From positions 2,914,001 to 2,978,000 of the forward strand of contig NZ_CP108006.1 of the NCBI RefSeq assembly GCF_036127095.1: a stretch of 64,000 nt of DNA. Reading direction: 5' to 3'. The number at the start of each line of letters is the position of its first letter. Position 1 is the first letter of the stretch. This document shows positions 50,160 through 57,856 of the stretch, piece after piece. Origin of the DNA: Streptomyces sp. NBC_00335 (lineage in GTDB: Bacteria; Actinomycetota; Actinomycetes; Streptomycetales; Streptomycetaceae). The notes under the pieces were generated by a model, which made no database searches, was not told where the DNA came from, and worked only from the letters and a program-made list of their open reading frames with translations. Made by a program: the position numbers and the translations under genes.

Positions 50160-50252
50160 AGCCACCCCTCCCGTCAGCTCTGGATAAGCTTTTTTGCAGT
50201 AACTTTGCACGGGCTTCAGGCCCCAGGCCGTTCTTGCGTCTCTACTGCTCTC

Positions 50253-50278
50253 AACGCCCGGTCCCATCTGCGGGTTCC
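50253..50278 (-). promoter_or_regulatory. Candidate ECF sigma autoregulatory promoter
   Basis: Minus strand GGAACC (50278-50273), 16-nt spacer, CGTT (50256-50253), 94 nt before the sigE start. Matches the GGAAC...CGTT form recognised by SigE-type ECF factors. Confidence 0.5.
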
Positions 50279-50291
50279 CGACTCCAGCGGA

Positions 50292-50297
50292 TACAGT
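50292..50297 (+). promoter_or_regulatory. -10 box for O-methyltransferase gene
   Basis: TACAGT. A start point about 7 nt on would give a short leader containing AGGAGAGG (50322-50329) before the ATT start at 50333. Confidence 0.4.
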
Positions 50298-50332
50298 CAC
50301 CGTTGCGCCAACTATGGGGACAGGAGAGGGTC

Positions 50333-50965
50333 ATTACCGGCAACCGGCAGACGAGCTGGGCGTTCGCCGACGCGTTTGTCGCCGAAGACGACGCTCTGCG
50401 ATGGGCCCGCGACCGGTCCAGGGAAGCGGGACTGCGTTCCGTCTCCCCCGGCACCGGGGCCGCGCTGCGCCTGCTCGCCGCCACCGCGGACGCCAAGGCG
50501 GTCGCCGAGATCGGCACCGGAACCGGCGTGTCCGGCATCCACCTCCTGCACGGCATGCGCGCCGACGGGGTCCTGACCACCGTGGATCCCGAAGCGGACC
50601 GGCAGGCCTTCGCCCGCCAGGCCTTCCGCGCCGCCGGCTTCGCGGGCAACCGCGCCCGCTTCATCCCGGGCCGCGCCCTGGACGTACTGCCCCGGCTGGC
50701 CGACGGCGGATACGACCTCGTCTTCTGCGACGGGGACCCGTCCGAGTCCCTCGACTACCTCGCTGAATCGTTGCGCCTGCTCCGCCCCGGCGGCCTGGTC
50801 TGCTTCGAGGGAGTCTTCTCCGACGGCCGTACGGTCGACTCCGCGGCCCAGCCGGTGGAGGTGCTCCGCGTCCGCGAGCTGCTGCGCAGCGTCCGCGAGA
50901 GCCCGGCCCTGGAGGCCGCCCTGCTCCCGGTCGGCGACGGGCTGCTGTGCGCGGTCCGGCGCTGA
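50333..50965 (+). CDS. O-methyltransferase family 3
   Basis: 210 aa class I SAM-dependent methyltransferase. SAM-binding motif AVAEIGTGTGVSGIHLL, acidic TTVDPEADRQ, GRALDVLPRLADGGYDLVFC and LRLLRPGGLVCFEG match catechol-O-methyltransferase-like family 3 (as Rv1220c). The conserved N-terminus ITGNRQTSWAFADAFVAED begins at ATT 50333, just after AGGAGAGG. No ATG, GTG or TTG lies in a better position (TTG 50303 would precede the ribosome-binding site). ATT is therefore the likely start. Diverges from sigE. Confidence 0.85.
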   Translation: MTGNRQTSWAFADAFVAEDDALRWARDRSREAGLRSVSPGTGAALRLLAATADAKAVAEIGTGTGVSGIHLLHGMRADGVLTTVDPEADRQAFARQAFRAAGFAGNRARFIPGRALDVLPRLADGGYDLVFCDGDPSESLDYLAESLRLLRPGGLVCFEGVFSDGRTVDSAAQPVEVLRVRELLRSVRESPALEAALLPVGDGLLCAVRR

Positions 50966-51097
50966 GCCCGCGCTGCGGTCGCGGGTCGGCGCGGTAGCGC
51001 GAAGGTCTGCGCGGCCGTACCGCCCGGCACGGTTCCGGCGAGGAGCCGCGCCCCGGTGTGGTTCTCGGTCCTAGGCCCTCGGTCCTTGCGGACACAA

Positions 51098-51132
51098 CAC
51101 TGCCCCGACCGCAGATCGCGGCCGGGGCAGTG
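51098..51132. terminator. Bidirectional hairpin
   Basis: CACTGCCCCGaCCGC / GCGGcCGGGGCAGTG stem with one mismatch, between the O-methyltransferase (+) and DUF3117 (-) genes. Confidence 0.75.
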
Positions 51133-51181
51133 CAGAGAATGCAGCGAAAGTACTGTCAGTCATCCCTGGTGGACCTGGGGA

Positions 51182-51349
51182 TCAGCCGACGACCTTCTTC
51201 AGGGCGTCACCCAGGGCGTCCGCCTCGTCCGGAGTCAGCTCGACGACGAGCCGACCGCCGCCCTCGAGCGGTACGCGCATGACGATGCCCCGCCCCTCCT
51301 TGGTGACCTCGAGCGGGCCGTCGCCCGTCCGCGGCTTCATGGCCGCCAT
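51182..51349 (-). CDS. DUF3117 family protein (55 aa)
   Basis: MAAMKPRTGDGPLEVTKEGR, then GIVMRVPLEGGGRLVVEL and TPDEADALGDALKKVVG. One of the most conserved small proteins of Actinobacteria (Rv1211 type), with a beta-rich fold and unknown function. ATG 51349 has AAGGGG 7 nt upstream; an earlier in-frame ATG would add residues that the family lacks. Confidence 0.95.
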   Translation of the reverse strand: MAAMKPRTGDGPLEVTKEGRGIVMRVPLEGGGRLVVELTPDEADALGDALKKVVG

Positions 51350-51680
51350 GCTCGTTCCCCTTCCTGAAACCAGTTCATCGTCAGCCGACGGCTCCATTCA
51401 GGCGCCTAGTACCCGGCATCGAACACATTGCTTCCAGGCCATTATCCCGCATGTCAGGACCCGATGACCAACATCGGCCGGGAACACTTGTGCAACGCGC
51501 TTGACCAAAACCACTCATTTCGGGGACACGCCTGCGATACTTCGCCGCCGCGGCACGAGTCTGCCCTTCCGTTTATTTGACGCACATCACATGTCCGACC
51601 CCCGTCCGGTCCGCCATGCTGACCTTTGCACCGGCCGGTACCGGCCGGTAGCCAGCCCGCGACGAAGGGGGACCCCCGCC
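51350..51680. other. Divergent intergenic region between DUF3117 and enoyl-CoA hydratase genes
   Basis: 331 bp. Besides the palindrome at 51630-51649, it contains an AT-rich patch near 51570-51580 (GTTTATTTGACG) that might hold a promoter. No further ORF seems real. Confidence 0.4.
51630..51649. promoter_or_regulatory. 20-bp perfect palindrome, candidate operator
   Basis: ACCGGCCGGTACCGGCCGGT: two palindromic ACCGGCCGGT units in tandem, 31 bp before the enoyl-CoA hydratase start. Could bind a dimeric repressor of that gene. Confidence 0.45.
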
Positions 51681-52484
51681 ATGGCCGACAGCGTGCTCTA
51701 CGAAGTGACCGACGGACTCGCGACCATCACGATCAACCGTCCCGAGGCCATGAACGCCATGAACACCGAGGCCAAGGTCGCCCTGCGCGACGCGGCCCGG
51801 GCGGCGGCCGGGGATCCGGCGGTACGGGCGGTCCTGCTCACCGCGGCCGGCAACCGGGCGTTCTGCGTGGGCCAGGACCTCAAGGAACACGTCGGGTTCC
51901 TGGCGGCCGACCGCGAGCACGGCTCCTCACTGACCATGAACACCGTCGCGGAGCACTACAACCCGATCGTCCGGGCGCTGACGGAGATGCCGAAGCCGGT
52001 GGTCGCGGGCGTCAACGGCGTCGCGGCGGGCGCGGGCTTCGGATTCGCCCTGGCGGCGGACTTCCGCGTGGTCGCGGACACCGCCTCGTTCAACACGTCC
52101 TTCGCGGGTGTCGCCCTGACGGCCGACTCGGGCGTCTCCTGGACGCTGCCCCGCCTGATCGGCGGCTCGCGCGCCTCCGACCTGTTGCTGTTCCCGCGGT
52201 CCGTGAAGGCCCAGGAAGCCCTGGAACTCGGCATCGCGAACCGCGTGGTCCCCTCGGAGGAGCTGGCGGCCGAGGCGCTGGCCGTGGCGCGGCGGCTCGC
52301 GCAGGGCCCGACGGTCGCCTACGCGGCGCTGAAGGAGTCCCTGGCGTACGGGGCCTCCCGGTCGCTCTCCGACGCGCTGGACCACGAGGACGTGCTCCAG
52401 GCCCGTGCGGGGGCCTCTGAGGACCACGGCATCGCCGTCGCGGCCTTCCTCGCGAAGGAGGCTCCGCGCTACCTGGGTCGCTGA
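51681..52484 (+). CDS. Enoyl-CoA hydratase/isomerase family protein
   Basis: 267 aa crotonase fold. LATITINRPEAMNAMNTEA, the oxyanion-hole stretch AFCVGQDLKEH and the second one, VVAGVNGVAAGAGFGFALAA, are visible. The catalytic Glu of classical hydratases (usually in the next helix, as in a GGxE motif) is replaced around TADSGVSWTLPRLIG, a pattern seen in PaaG/ring-isomerase-like members. Probably acts in fatty acid or phenylacetate-type degradation. ATG 51681 has AAGGGGG upstream. Followed by a repeat-rich gap. Confidence 0.88.
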   Translation: MADSVLYEVTDGLATITINRPEAMNAMNTEAKVALRDAARAAAGDPAVRAVLLTAAGNRAFCVGQDLKEHVGFLAADREHGSSLTMNTVAEHYNPIVRALTEMPKPVVAGVNGVAAGAGFGFALAADFRVVADTASFNTSFAGVALTADSGVSWTLPRLIGGSRASDLLLFPRSVKAQEALELGIANRVVPSEELAAEALAVARRLAQGPTVAYAALKESLAYGASRSLSDALDHEDVLQARAGASEDHGIAVAAFLAKEAPRYLGR

Positions 52485-52542
52485 GCCGCGGCCCCGCCGG
52501 GCGTACGGGGGCCCCTGCGCGGGCGGGGTCCCCGCATCGCCT

Positions 52543-52920
52543 CTTGCCGCTGCGCGGGGCGAAGTCCCCGCAGCGCCCCTTGCCGCTGCGCGGGGCAAAG
52601 TCCCCGACCCGCCCTTCCACCGTTCCCAGGGCCTGCCCTGACCCGGTCCTCAAACGCCGGACGGGCTGGAGGGTCCCGGGCTGCGCCCGGACCCCCTGGG
52701 GCTCCGCCCCAGACCCCGGTCCTCAAACGCCGGACGGCTGAAAGACGGCGGCGAGGCTGGAAGTGCCCTGCGGGCGATCCAGCCCCTCCGGCGTTTGAGG
52801 AGCGGGGGTCCGGGGGCTGGCCCCCCGGCAGCGGCGCCGGAGGTGGCCAAGGGTCCGGGCGGAGCCCGGGGAACGGGGGAAGGGCGGGTCGGGGACTCTT
52901 GCCCCGCAGGGCCGGACAGG
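52543..52920. repeat. Composite GC-rich repeat, direct and inverted copies
   Basis: Direct copy: CTTGCCGCTGCGCGGGGC twice (52543 and 52579, 36 bp apart), CCCTTCCACCGTTCCC, then CTCAAACGCCGGACGG twice (52650 and 52722). Inverted copy runs backwards from about 52920 (GGACTCTTGCCCCGC, then GAACGGGGGAAGGGCGGG, then CCGGCGTTTGAGG to 52800). CCTCAAACGCCGGA (52721) and its exact reverse complement (52787) form a perfect inverted repeat. Fills the gap between convergent genes; no coding sequence. Confidence 0.8.
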
Positions 52921-52941
52921 GCGTGCTCGGCGCGGGCTCGG

Positions 52942-53517
52942 TCAGGGCAGGTCGCGGGAGACGCAGCGGGCCAGGTGGTCGTTGACCAGGCCGCAGGCCT
53001 GCATCAGGGCGTAGGCCGTCGTGGGGCCCACGAAGCGGATGCCCGCCTTCTTCAGGGCCTTGGCCAGCGCCGTGGACTCCGGAGTCACCGCCGGGATCTC
53101 GGTGGTGCTCTTCGGGGCCCGCCCCGGCGCCGGCGCGTGGGACCAGATCAGCGCGTCCAGTTCGCCCTCGCCCCACCCGGCCAGGGTCTTGGCGTTGGCG
53201 AGGGTCGCCTCGACCTTGGCCCGGTTCCGGATGATCCCCTCGTCCGCGAGGAGCCGTTCCACGTCGGCCGCCCCGAAATCCGCCACCGCGGCGATCTCGA
53301 AGCCCGCGAAGGCCTTCCGGAACCCCTCGCGCCGGCGCAGGATCGTCAGCCAGGACAGCCCCGACTGGAAGGCTTCCAGGCACAGTCGCTCGTACAGCGC
53401 GTCGTCGCCGTGGACCGTACGGCCCCACTCCGTGTCGTGGTACGCGATGTACTCCTCGGTGGCCAGCCCCCAGGGGCACCGCAGGCCCCCGTCGGGTCCG
53501 GCGAGCACTCCGCTCAC
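52942..53517 (-). CDS. tag: DNA-3-methyladenine glycosylase I
   Basis: 191 aa. N-terminal CPWGLATEEYIAYHDTEWGR is the Tag signature; LCLEAFQSGLSWLTILRRRE is the conserved helix carrying the catalytic region, and FVGPTTAYALMQACGLVNDH holds the C-terminal zinc-ligand His. Removes 3-methyladenine from DNA. GTG 53517 overlaps the DivIVA-like stop by 4 bp, so the two are co-translated. Confidence 0.94.
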   Translation of the reverse strand: MSGVLAGPDGGLRCPWGLATEEYIAYHDTEWGRTVHGDDALYERLCLEAFQSGLSWLTILRRREGFRKAFAGFEIAAVADFGAADVERLLADEGIIRNRAKVEATLANAKTLAGWGEGELDALIWSHAPAPGRAPKSTTEIPAVTPESTALAKALKKAGIRFVGPTTAYALMQACGLVNDHLARCVSRDLP

Positions 53518-53873
53518 TGCTCGGCCGCCTTGGTCAGGTCCACCGAGCCTTCAGCCGAAGCAGAGGCAGAGACAGAGACAGAAGCCGGCGCCGCCGCTGC
53601 CGTGAGCTCCGCGATCCGCGCATCACGCTCCGCCAGCTCCGCCGCCAGCCGCTCCAGTACGTCGTCCACGTCGGACATCCGGTAGCCGCGCGGGGCCACG
53701 GGCAGACGCAGCTCGTCGATGTCCGCCCGTACGACGGGACGGTTCTCCGGCAGCGCGTCGGACAGCCGGTCGGGCTCGGCCTCCGGCAGCACGGCCTCGG
53801 ACCCTCCGCCGGCCACCGCGAGGGTGACTCCGGCGACGACCACGACCAGCGCGATGAGCAAGAACGCGAACAC
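53514..53873 (-). CDS. Membrane-anchored DivIVA-domain protein
   Basis: 119 aa. One N-terminal TM (VFAFLLIALVVVVAGVTLAV), an acidic linker, then the DivIVA-like segment FRGYxxxDVD form: APRGYRMSDVDDVLERLAAE with a coiled coil LAERDARIAEL. The GTG at 53873 has AGGGGAG 6 nt upstream; a TTG two codons earlier is too close to it. May sense membrane curvature or polar growth sites. Same position as Rv1209, next to tag. Confidence 0.85.
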   Translation of the reverse strand: MFAFLLIALVVVVAGVTLAVAGGGSEAVLPEAEPDRLSDALPENRPVVRADIDELRLPVAPRGYRMSDVDDVLERLAAELAERDARIAELTAAAAPASVSVSASASAEGSVDLTKAAEQ

Positions 53874-53955
53874 GATCAACTCCCCTGAGAGACTCCGGCC
53901 ACCAGGTTAAGGTCGCTGGCGAGGCGCAAGGGTCGCCGAAGGAGGAAAGAGCAGG

Positions 53956-54816
53956 ATGCTGCGACTGGGCAGGCGCGAGTTCGACGACCACGAGACGGTG
54001 ATCATGGCCATCGTGAACCGGACCCCTGACTCCTTCTACGACCAGGGAGCGACCTTCCGCGACGAGCCGGCCCTGGACCGGGTCGAGCAGGCGGTGGCCG
54101 AGGGCGCCGCGATCATCGACATCGGCGGGGTGAAGGCGGGTCCCGGCGAGCACGTGGACGCGGTGGAGGAGGCCCGGCGCACGGTGGGCTTCGTCGCCGA
54201 GGTCCGCCGCCGCCACCCCGACGTGGTGATCAGCGTCGACACCTGGCGCCACGAGGTCGGCGAGGCCGTCTGCGAGGCCGGTGCCGATCTCCTCAACGAC
54301 GCGTGGGGCGGGGTGGACCCGAAGCTCGCGGAGGTCGCTGCGCGGTACGGCGCGGGCATCGTCTGCACCCACGCGGGCGGGGTCGAGCCGCGGACCCGGC
54401 CGCACCGGACCGAGTACGAGGACGTGATGGCCGACATCCTGCGCGTCACGGTCGGCCTGGCCGAACGCGCCGCGGCCCTGGGCGTCCCCCGCGAGTCGAT
54501 CATGATCGACCCGGGCCACGACTTCGGGAAGAACACCCGCCACTCCCTGGAGGCCACCCGCCGCCTCTCGGAGATGGCGGAGACGGGCTGGCCGGTCCTG
54601 GTCTCCCTCTCCAACAAGGACTTCGTCGGCGAGACCCTCGACAAGCCCGTGAAGGAACGCCTCCTGGGCACCCTGGCCACGACGGCCGTCTCGGCCTGGC
54701 TGGGCGCCCAGGTCTACCGCGTCCACGAGGTCGCGGAAACCAAGCAGGTCCTGGACATGGTCCGCTCCATCCAGGGCCACCGGCCCCCGGCGGTCGCCCG
54801 CCGGGGGCTGGCGTAG
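53956..54816 (+). CDS. folP2: FolP2-like dihydropteroate synthase homologue
   Basis: 286 aa TIM barrel. VIMAIVNRTPDSFYDQGATF replaces the NVTPDSFSDGG of true DHPS; IDIGGVKAGPGEHVD, VISVDTWRHEVGEA, DLLNDAWGG, IMIDPGHDFGKNT and the C-terminal RVHEVAETKQVLDMV are present. This is the FolP2 subtype of Actinobacteria, whose mycobacterial member is reported to lack DHPS activity. Its role is uncertain; a second folP elsewhere probably makes folate. ATG 53956 has GGAGG upstream. The 3' end contains a hairpin. Confidence 0.9.
   Translation: MLRLGRREFDDHETVIMAIVNRTPDSFYDQGATFRDEPALDRVEQAVAEGAAIIDIGGVKAGPGEHVDAVEEARRTVGFVAEVRRRHPDVVISVDTWRHEVGEAVCEAGADLLNDAWGGVDPKLAEVAARYGAGIVCTHAGGVEPRTRPHRTEYEDVMADILRVTVGLAERAAALGVPRESIMIDPGHDFGKNTRHSLEATRRLSEMAETGWPVLVSLSNKDFVGETLDKPVKERLLGTLATTAVSAWLGAQVYRVHEVAETKQVLDMVRSIQGHRPPAVARRGLA
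54783..54808. terminator. Hairpin within 3' end of folP2
   Basis: Perfect 11-bp stem GCCCCCGGCGG / CCGCCGGGGGC with TCGC loop, inside the last codons; only 15 bp separate the folP2 stop from the convergent LOG gene. Confidence 0.55.
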
Positions 54817-54831
54817 CGGTCGGAGGCGGTC

Positions 54832-55590
54832 CTACAGACCGACTTCCTTCGTCACGAGCGCGATCGCCTCGTCCACGTCGTCGGTGACGTGGAAGAGGTA
54901 GAGGTCCTTCTCCGAGGCCTTGCCCTGGGCGATGACCGTGTTCTTCAGCCAGTCGATGAGCCCGCTCCAGTACGCCGTGCCGAACAGCACGATCGGGAAG
55001 CGGGTGATCTTCTGCGTCTGGACCAGGGTCAGGGCCTCGAACATCTCGTCGAGGGTGCCGAGACCGCCCGGCAGGACCACGAAGCCCTGGCTGTACTTCA
55101 CGAACATCGTCTTGCGGACGAAGAAGTAGCGGAAGTTCAGCCCGAGGTCGACGTGCTCGTTGAGGCCCTGCTCGAAGGGGAGCTCGATGCCCAGGCCGAC
55201 CGAGAGGCCGCCCGCTTCCCGCGCGCCCTTGTTGGCCGCCTCCATGGCGCCGGGACCGCCGCCCGTGATCACCGCGAACCCGGCGTCCACGAGCGCGCCG
55301 CCGATCCGCACGCCCGCCTCGTACTCCGGCGAGCCCGCCGGCGTCCGGGCGGAGCCGAACACGCTGATCGCCGGCGGCAGCTCCGCCAGGGTGCCGAAGC
55401 CCTCGATGAACTCCGACTGGATGCGCAGGACCCGCCACGGATCGGTGTGCACCCACTCGGAGGGCCCGGCCGAATCCAGCAGCCGCTGGTCCGTCGTACT
55501 GCCGGCCTGCACCTGGCCCCGCCTCCTCAGCACCGGCCCGAGCTGCTGCTCCTCGGGCCGACGACGAGCGGACCCTTCAGGGTTGCCCAT
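54832..55590 (-). CDS. LOG-family (TIGR00730) Rossmann-fold nucleotide hydrolase
   Basis: 252 aa. The phosphoribohydrolase motifs GGGPGAMEAANKGA and LPGGLGTLDEMFE are complete. SVFGSARTPAGSPEYEAG starts the Rossmann core. Such proteins hydrolyse N6-modified adenosine monophosphate or AMP-like nucleotides (cytokinin activation in plants; Rv1205 in M. tuberculosis). The first 60 residues are a poorly conserved extension. ATG 55590 has GGAGG upstream. Converges with folP2. Confidence 0.9.
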   Translation of the reverse strand: MGNPEGSARRRPEEQQLGPVLRRRGQVQAGSTTDQRLLDSAGPSEWVHTDPWRVLRIQSEFIEGFGTLAELPPAISVFGSARTPAGSPEYEAGVRIGGALVDAGFAVITGGGPGAMEAANKGAREAGGLSVGLGIELPFEQGLNEHVDLGLNFRYFFVRKTMFVKYSQGFVVLPGGLGTLDEMFEALTLVQTQKITRFPIVLFGTAYWSGLIDWLKNTVIAQGKASEKDLYLFHVTDDVDEAIALVTKEVGL

Positions 55591-55654
55591 GATGTGCTCC
55601 CTCCTGCTGATCGTTGGATCAGGTTAGGCGCACAAAGGTGACGAGAAGCGGAAT

Positions 55655-56734
55655 TCAGGCGGTCAGCCAGGCGCGGAGTCGTTCCTCGCAGTGGAGGATC
55701 GCCTTCGTTTCGACGCGCTCGTCGGCCTTGTGGGCCAGCAGGGCGTCGCCCGGGCCGTAGTTGACCGCCGGGACGCCCAGCGCGCTGAAGCGGGAGACGT
55801 CCGTCCAGCCGAACTTCGGCATGGCGTGTCCTCCGACGGCCTCCATGAAGGCCGCGGCGGCCGGGTGGGAGAGGCCGGGCAGGGCGCCGGGCGAGAAGTC
55901 GTCGACGACGAACTCGTCGACGCCGCAGTCCGCGAACACCTCGCGGACGTGGGCGATCGCCTCGTCCACGCTCCGGTCGGGGGCGAAGCGGAAGTTGACC
56001 GTGACGGTGCACTCGTGCGGGATGACGTTGTTGGCGACGCCGCCCTCGATGCGGACCGCGTTGAGGCCCTCGTGGTACTCCAGGCCGTCGATCACGGGCT
56101 TGCGGGGCTCGTACGCCGCCAGCGTCGCCAGGATCGGGCTCGCCGCGTGGATGGCGTTGGAGCCCATCCAGCTGCGCGCGGAGTGGGCGCGCTCGCCGGT
56201 CGTGTGGAGCAGGACGCGCAGGGTGCCCTGGCAGCCGCCCTCGACCTCGGCGTTGGAGGGTTCGAGGAGGACGGCGAAGTCGCCGGTCAGCCAGTCGGGG
56301 TGGGCTTCGGCGACCTTGCCGAGGCCGTTGAGGTCGGCGGCGACCTCTTCCTGGTCGTAGAAGACGAAGGTGAGGTCCCGGTTGGGCTCGGGGACCGTGG
56401 CCGCGATGCGCAGTTGTACGGCGACGCCCGACTTCATGTCGGTGGTGCCGCATCCCCACAGGACGTCGTTCTCGTCGAGGCGGGAGGGCACGTTGTCGGC
56501 GATCGGCACGGTGTCGAGGTGCCCGGCGAGTACGACGCGTTCGGCGCGGCCCAGGTGCGTGCGCGCGACCACGTTGTTGCCGAAGCGGTCCACGGTCAGG
56601 TGCGGCAGGCCGCGCAAGGCGTGTTCCACGAGGTCGGCGAGTACCTTCTCGTCACCGCTCACGGAGGGAATGTCGACGAGCCGGGCGGTCAGCTCGGCGG
56701 CGTCCAGGGTGAGGTCCAGCTCGGATTCGGACAT
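55655..56734 (-). CDS. dapE: Succinyl-diaminopimelate desuccinylase DapE
   Basis: 359 aa M20 metallopeptidase. Zinc-binding VVLAGHLDTVP, then WGCGTTDMKSGVA, a Glu pair in YDQEEVAADLNGLG, LLEPSNAEVEGGCQG and the C-terminal His region. The dimerisation domain insert (TGERAHSARSWMGSNAIHAA) is present. It makes LL-diaminopimelate for lysine and peptidoglycan. dapC lies 1.8 kb away in the window. ATG 56734 lacks a ribosome-binding site but has TAGGGT 7 nt upstream, so it may be leaderless. Confidence 0.93.
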   Translation of the reverse strand: MSESELDLTLDAAELTARLVDIPSVSGDEKVLADLVEHALRGLPHLTVDRFGNNVVARTHLGRAERVVLAGHLDTVPIADNVPSRLDENDVLWGCGTTDMKSGVAVQLRIAATVPEPNRDLTFVFYDQEEVAADLNGLGKVAEAHPDWLTGDFAVLLEPSNAEVEGGCQGTLRVLLHTTGERAHSARSWMGSNAIHAASPILATLAAYEPRKPVIDGLEYHEGLNAVRIEGGVANNVIPHECTVTVNFRFAPDRSVDEAIAHVREVFADCGVDEFVVDDFSPGALPGLSHPAAAAFMEAVGGHAMPKFGWTDVSRFSALGVPAVNYGPGDALLAHKADERVETKAILHCEERLRAWLTA

Positions 56735-56741
56735 GGACCTG

Positions 56742-56747
56742 ACCCTA
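56742..56747 (-). promoter_or_regulatory. -10 box for leaderless dapE transcript
   Basis: TAGGGT on the minus strand, 7 nt before ATG 56734. Confidence 0.4.
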
Positions 56748-56808
56748 ACCCCCCGGGCTGCGGCGAAGCCTTGTCCGTCCGGCCGATGGACGCGTCATGT
56801 GGCTCAAG

Positions 56809-56814
56809 TACGGT
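56809..56814 (+). promoter_or_regulatory. -10 box for leaderless lysozyme-like gene
   Basis: TACGGT, 7 nt before GTG 56822. With the dapE box it makes an 87-bp divergent pair. Confidence 0.4.
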
Positions 56815-56821
56815 GGGCGGC

Positions 56822-57826
56822 GTGTCGCAGACCGATCTCCCCCGCCCTCGCCGCCGCCGTCGCCCGCTCCGCTGGGCCGCGGGCTTCCTGGTGCTGGTGG
56901 CGGTCGTCGGGTACTTCGTCGTGCAGCGCGCGTCGAACGACAACGGCGGCGTGCCCTACTGCACGGCTTCGGTCGACGGGAAGGGCGGTACGAAGGCCTC
57001 CGGCCAGTTCGAGGAGATGTCCCCCGACCAGGCGGTGAACGCGGCGACGATAGCCGCGGTCGGCGTGTCCAAGGGGATGCCCGACCGGGCCGTGACCATC
57101 GCGCTGGCGACCGCCATGCAGGAGTCGGCCCTGCGCAACCTCGATCACGGCGACCGCGATTCGCTGGGCCTGTTCCAGCAGCGGCCCTCGCAGGGCTGGG
57201 GCACGCCCGACCAGATCATGGACCCCGTGTACTCGGCGGGGATCTTCTACGACCGGCTGGCCGAGATCAAGGGGTACTCGCGGCTCCCGCTGACGGTGGC
57301 GGCGCAGAAGGTGCAGCTGAGCGGTTTCCCGCAGGCCTACGCGAAGCACGAGCCGGATGCCACCGTGCTGACCTCGGCCTTCACCGGCGGCGGCCACCTG
57401 ACCTGTACCGGGCCCGCGCCCACCGGGTCCGGCGATCCGGCGAAGGTCCGGGCGGAGCTGACCCGGCTGCTCGGCAAGAACCCCCTCTACACGCTGCCCG
57501 CGGGTGCGGGTGCGGGTGCGGGCGATCCGGCGTCCGGGAAGGCCTCCGGGAAGGGCGCCGGGGCCGCCGCCGAGTCCGAGGTGACCCTGGTGGCGAAGCC
57601 CGGCGGCGGGGACCGGGCGGCGCGGACCGGGCAGGTGCTCGCGCAGTGGGCGGTGGCCGGCTCCCGCGAGCTGGGGATCACGCGGGTCTCGTACGGCGAC
57701 AAGTCCTGGGTCGCCGGCAAGGACGGCGACCGGTGGCGGGCGCCGGGCGCGGCGGGCGCCGGGAACGGCGCCGGGAATCCCTCCGTCGCGGCTCCGGGCC
57801 AGGTACGGATCTTCCTGCGCGGCTGA
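56822..57826 (+). CDS. Membrane-anchored lysozyme-fold (SLT-like) protein
   Basis: 334 aa. Basic cytosolic start (RPRRRRRPLRW), one TM (AAGFLVLVAVVGYFVV), then an extracellular domain with ATAMQESALRNLDHGDRDSL and GLFQQRPSQGWGTPDQIM. The E of QES followed by GLFQQRPSQGWG is the pattern of lytic-transglycosylase-like catalytic Glu plus substrate groove. The C-terminal half is Gly/Ala-rich with VLAQWAVAGSRELGITRVSY. Some databases call this family a heavy-metal transporter, which the sequence does not support. Probably cleaves or binds peptidoglycan. GTG start, apparently leaderless. Confidence 0.8.
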   Translation: MSQTDLPRPRRRRRPLRWAAGFLVLVAVVGYFVVQRASNDNGGVPYCTASVDGKGGTKASGQFEEMSPDQAVNAATIAAVGVSKGMPDRAVTIALATAMQESALRNLDHGDRDSLGLFQQRPSQGWGTPDQIMDPVYSAGIFYDRLAEIKGYSRLPLTVAAQKVQLSGFPQAYAKHEPDATVLTSAFTGGGHLTCTGPAPTGSGDPAKVRAELTRLLGKNPLYTLPAGAGAGAGDPASGKASGKGAGAAAESEVTLVAKPGGGDRAARTGQVLAQWAVAGSRELGITRVSYGDKSWVAGKDGDRWRAPGAAGAGNGAGNPSVAAPGQVRIFLRG

Positions 57827-57835
57827 TCTCCCGCT

Positions 57836-57856
57836 GGACGGGTGTACGACCCGTCC
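57836..57856 (+). terminator. Hairpin after lysozyme-like gene
   Basis: GGACGGGT-GTACG-ACCCGTCC stem, followed by a second short CCCCC/GGGGG hairpin. Confidence 0.6.

Noticed and set aside
56822..57826. Heavy-metal transporter annotation
   Set aside because: One TM only and no metal-binding cysteine motif. The QES...GLFQQRPSQGWG pattern is lysozyme-fold-like.
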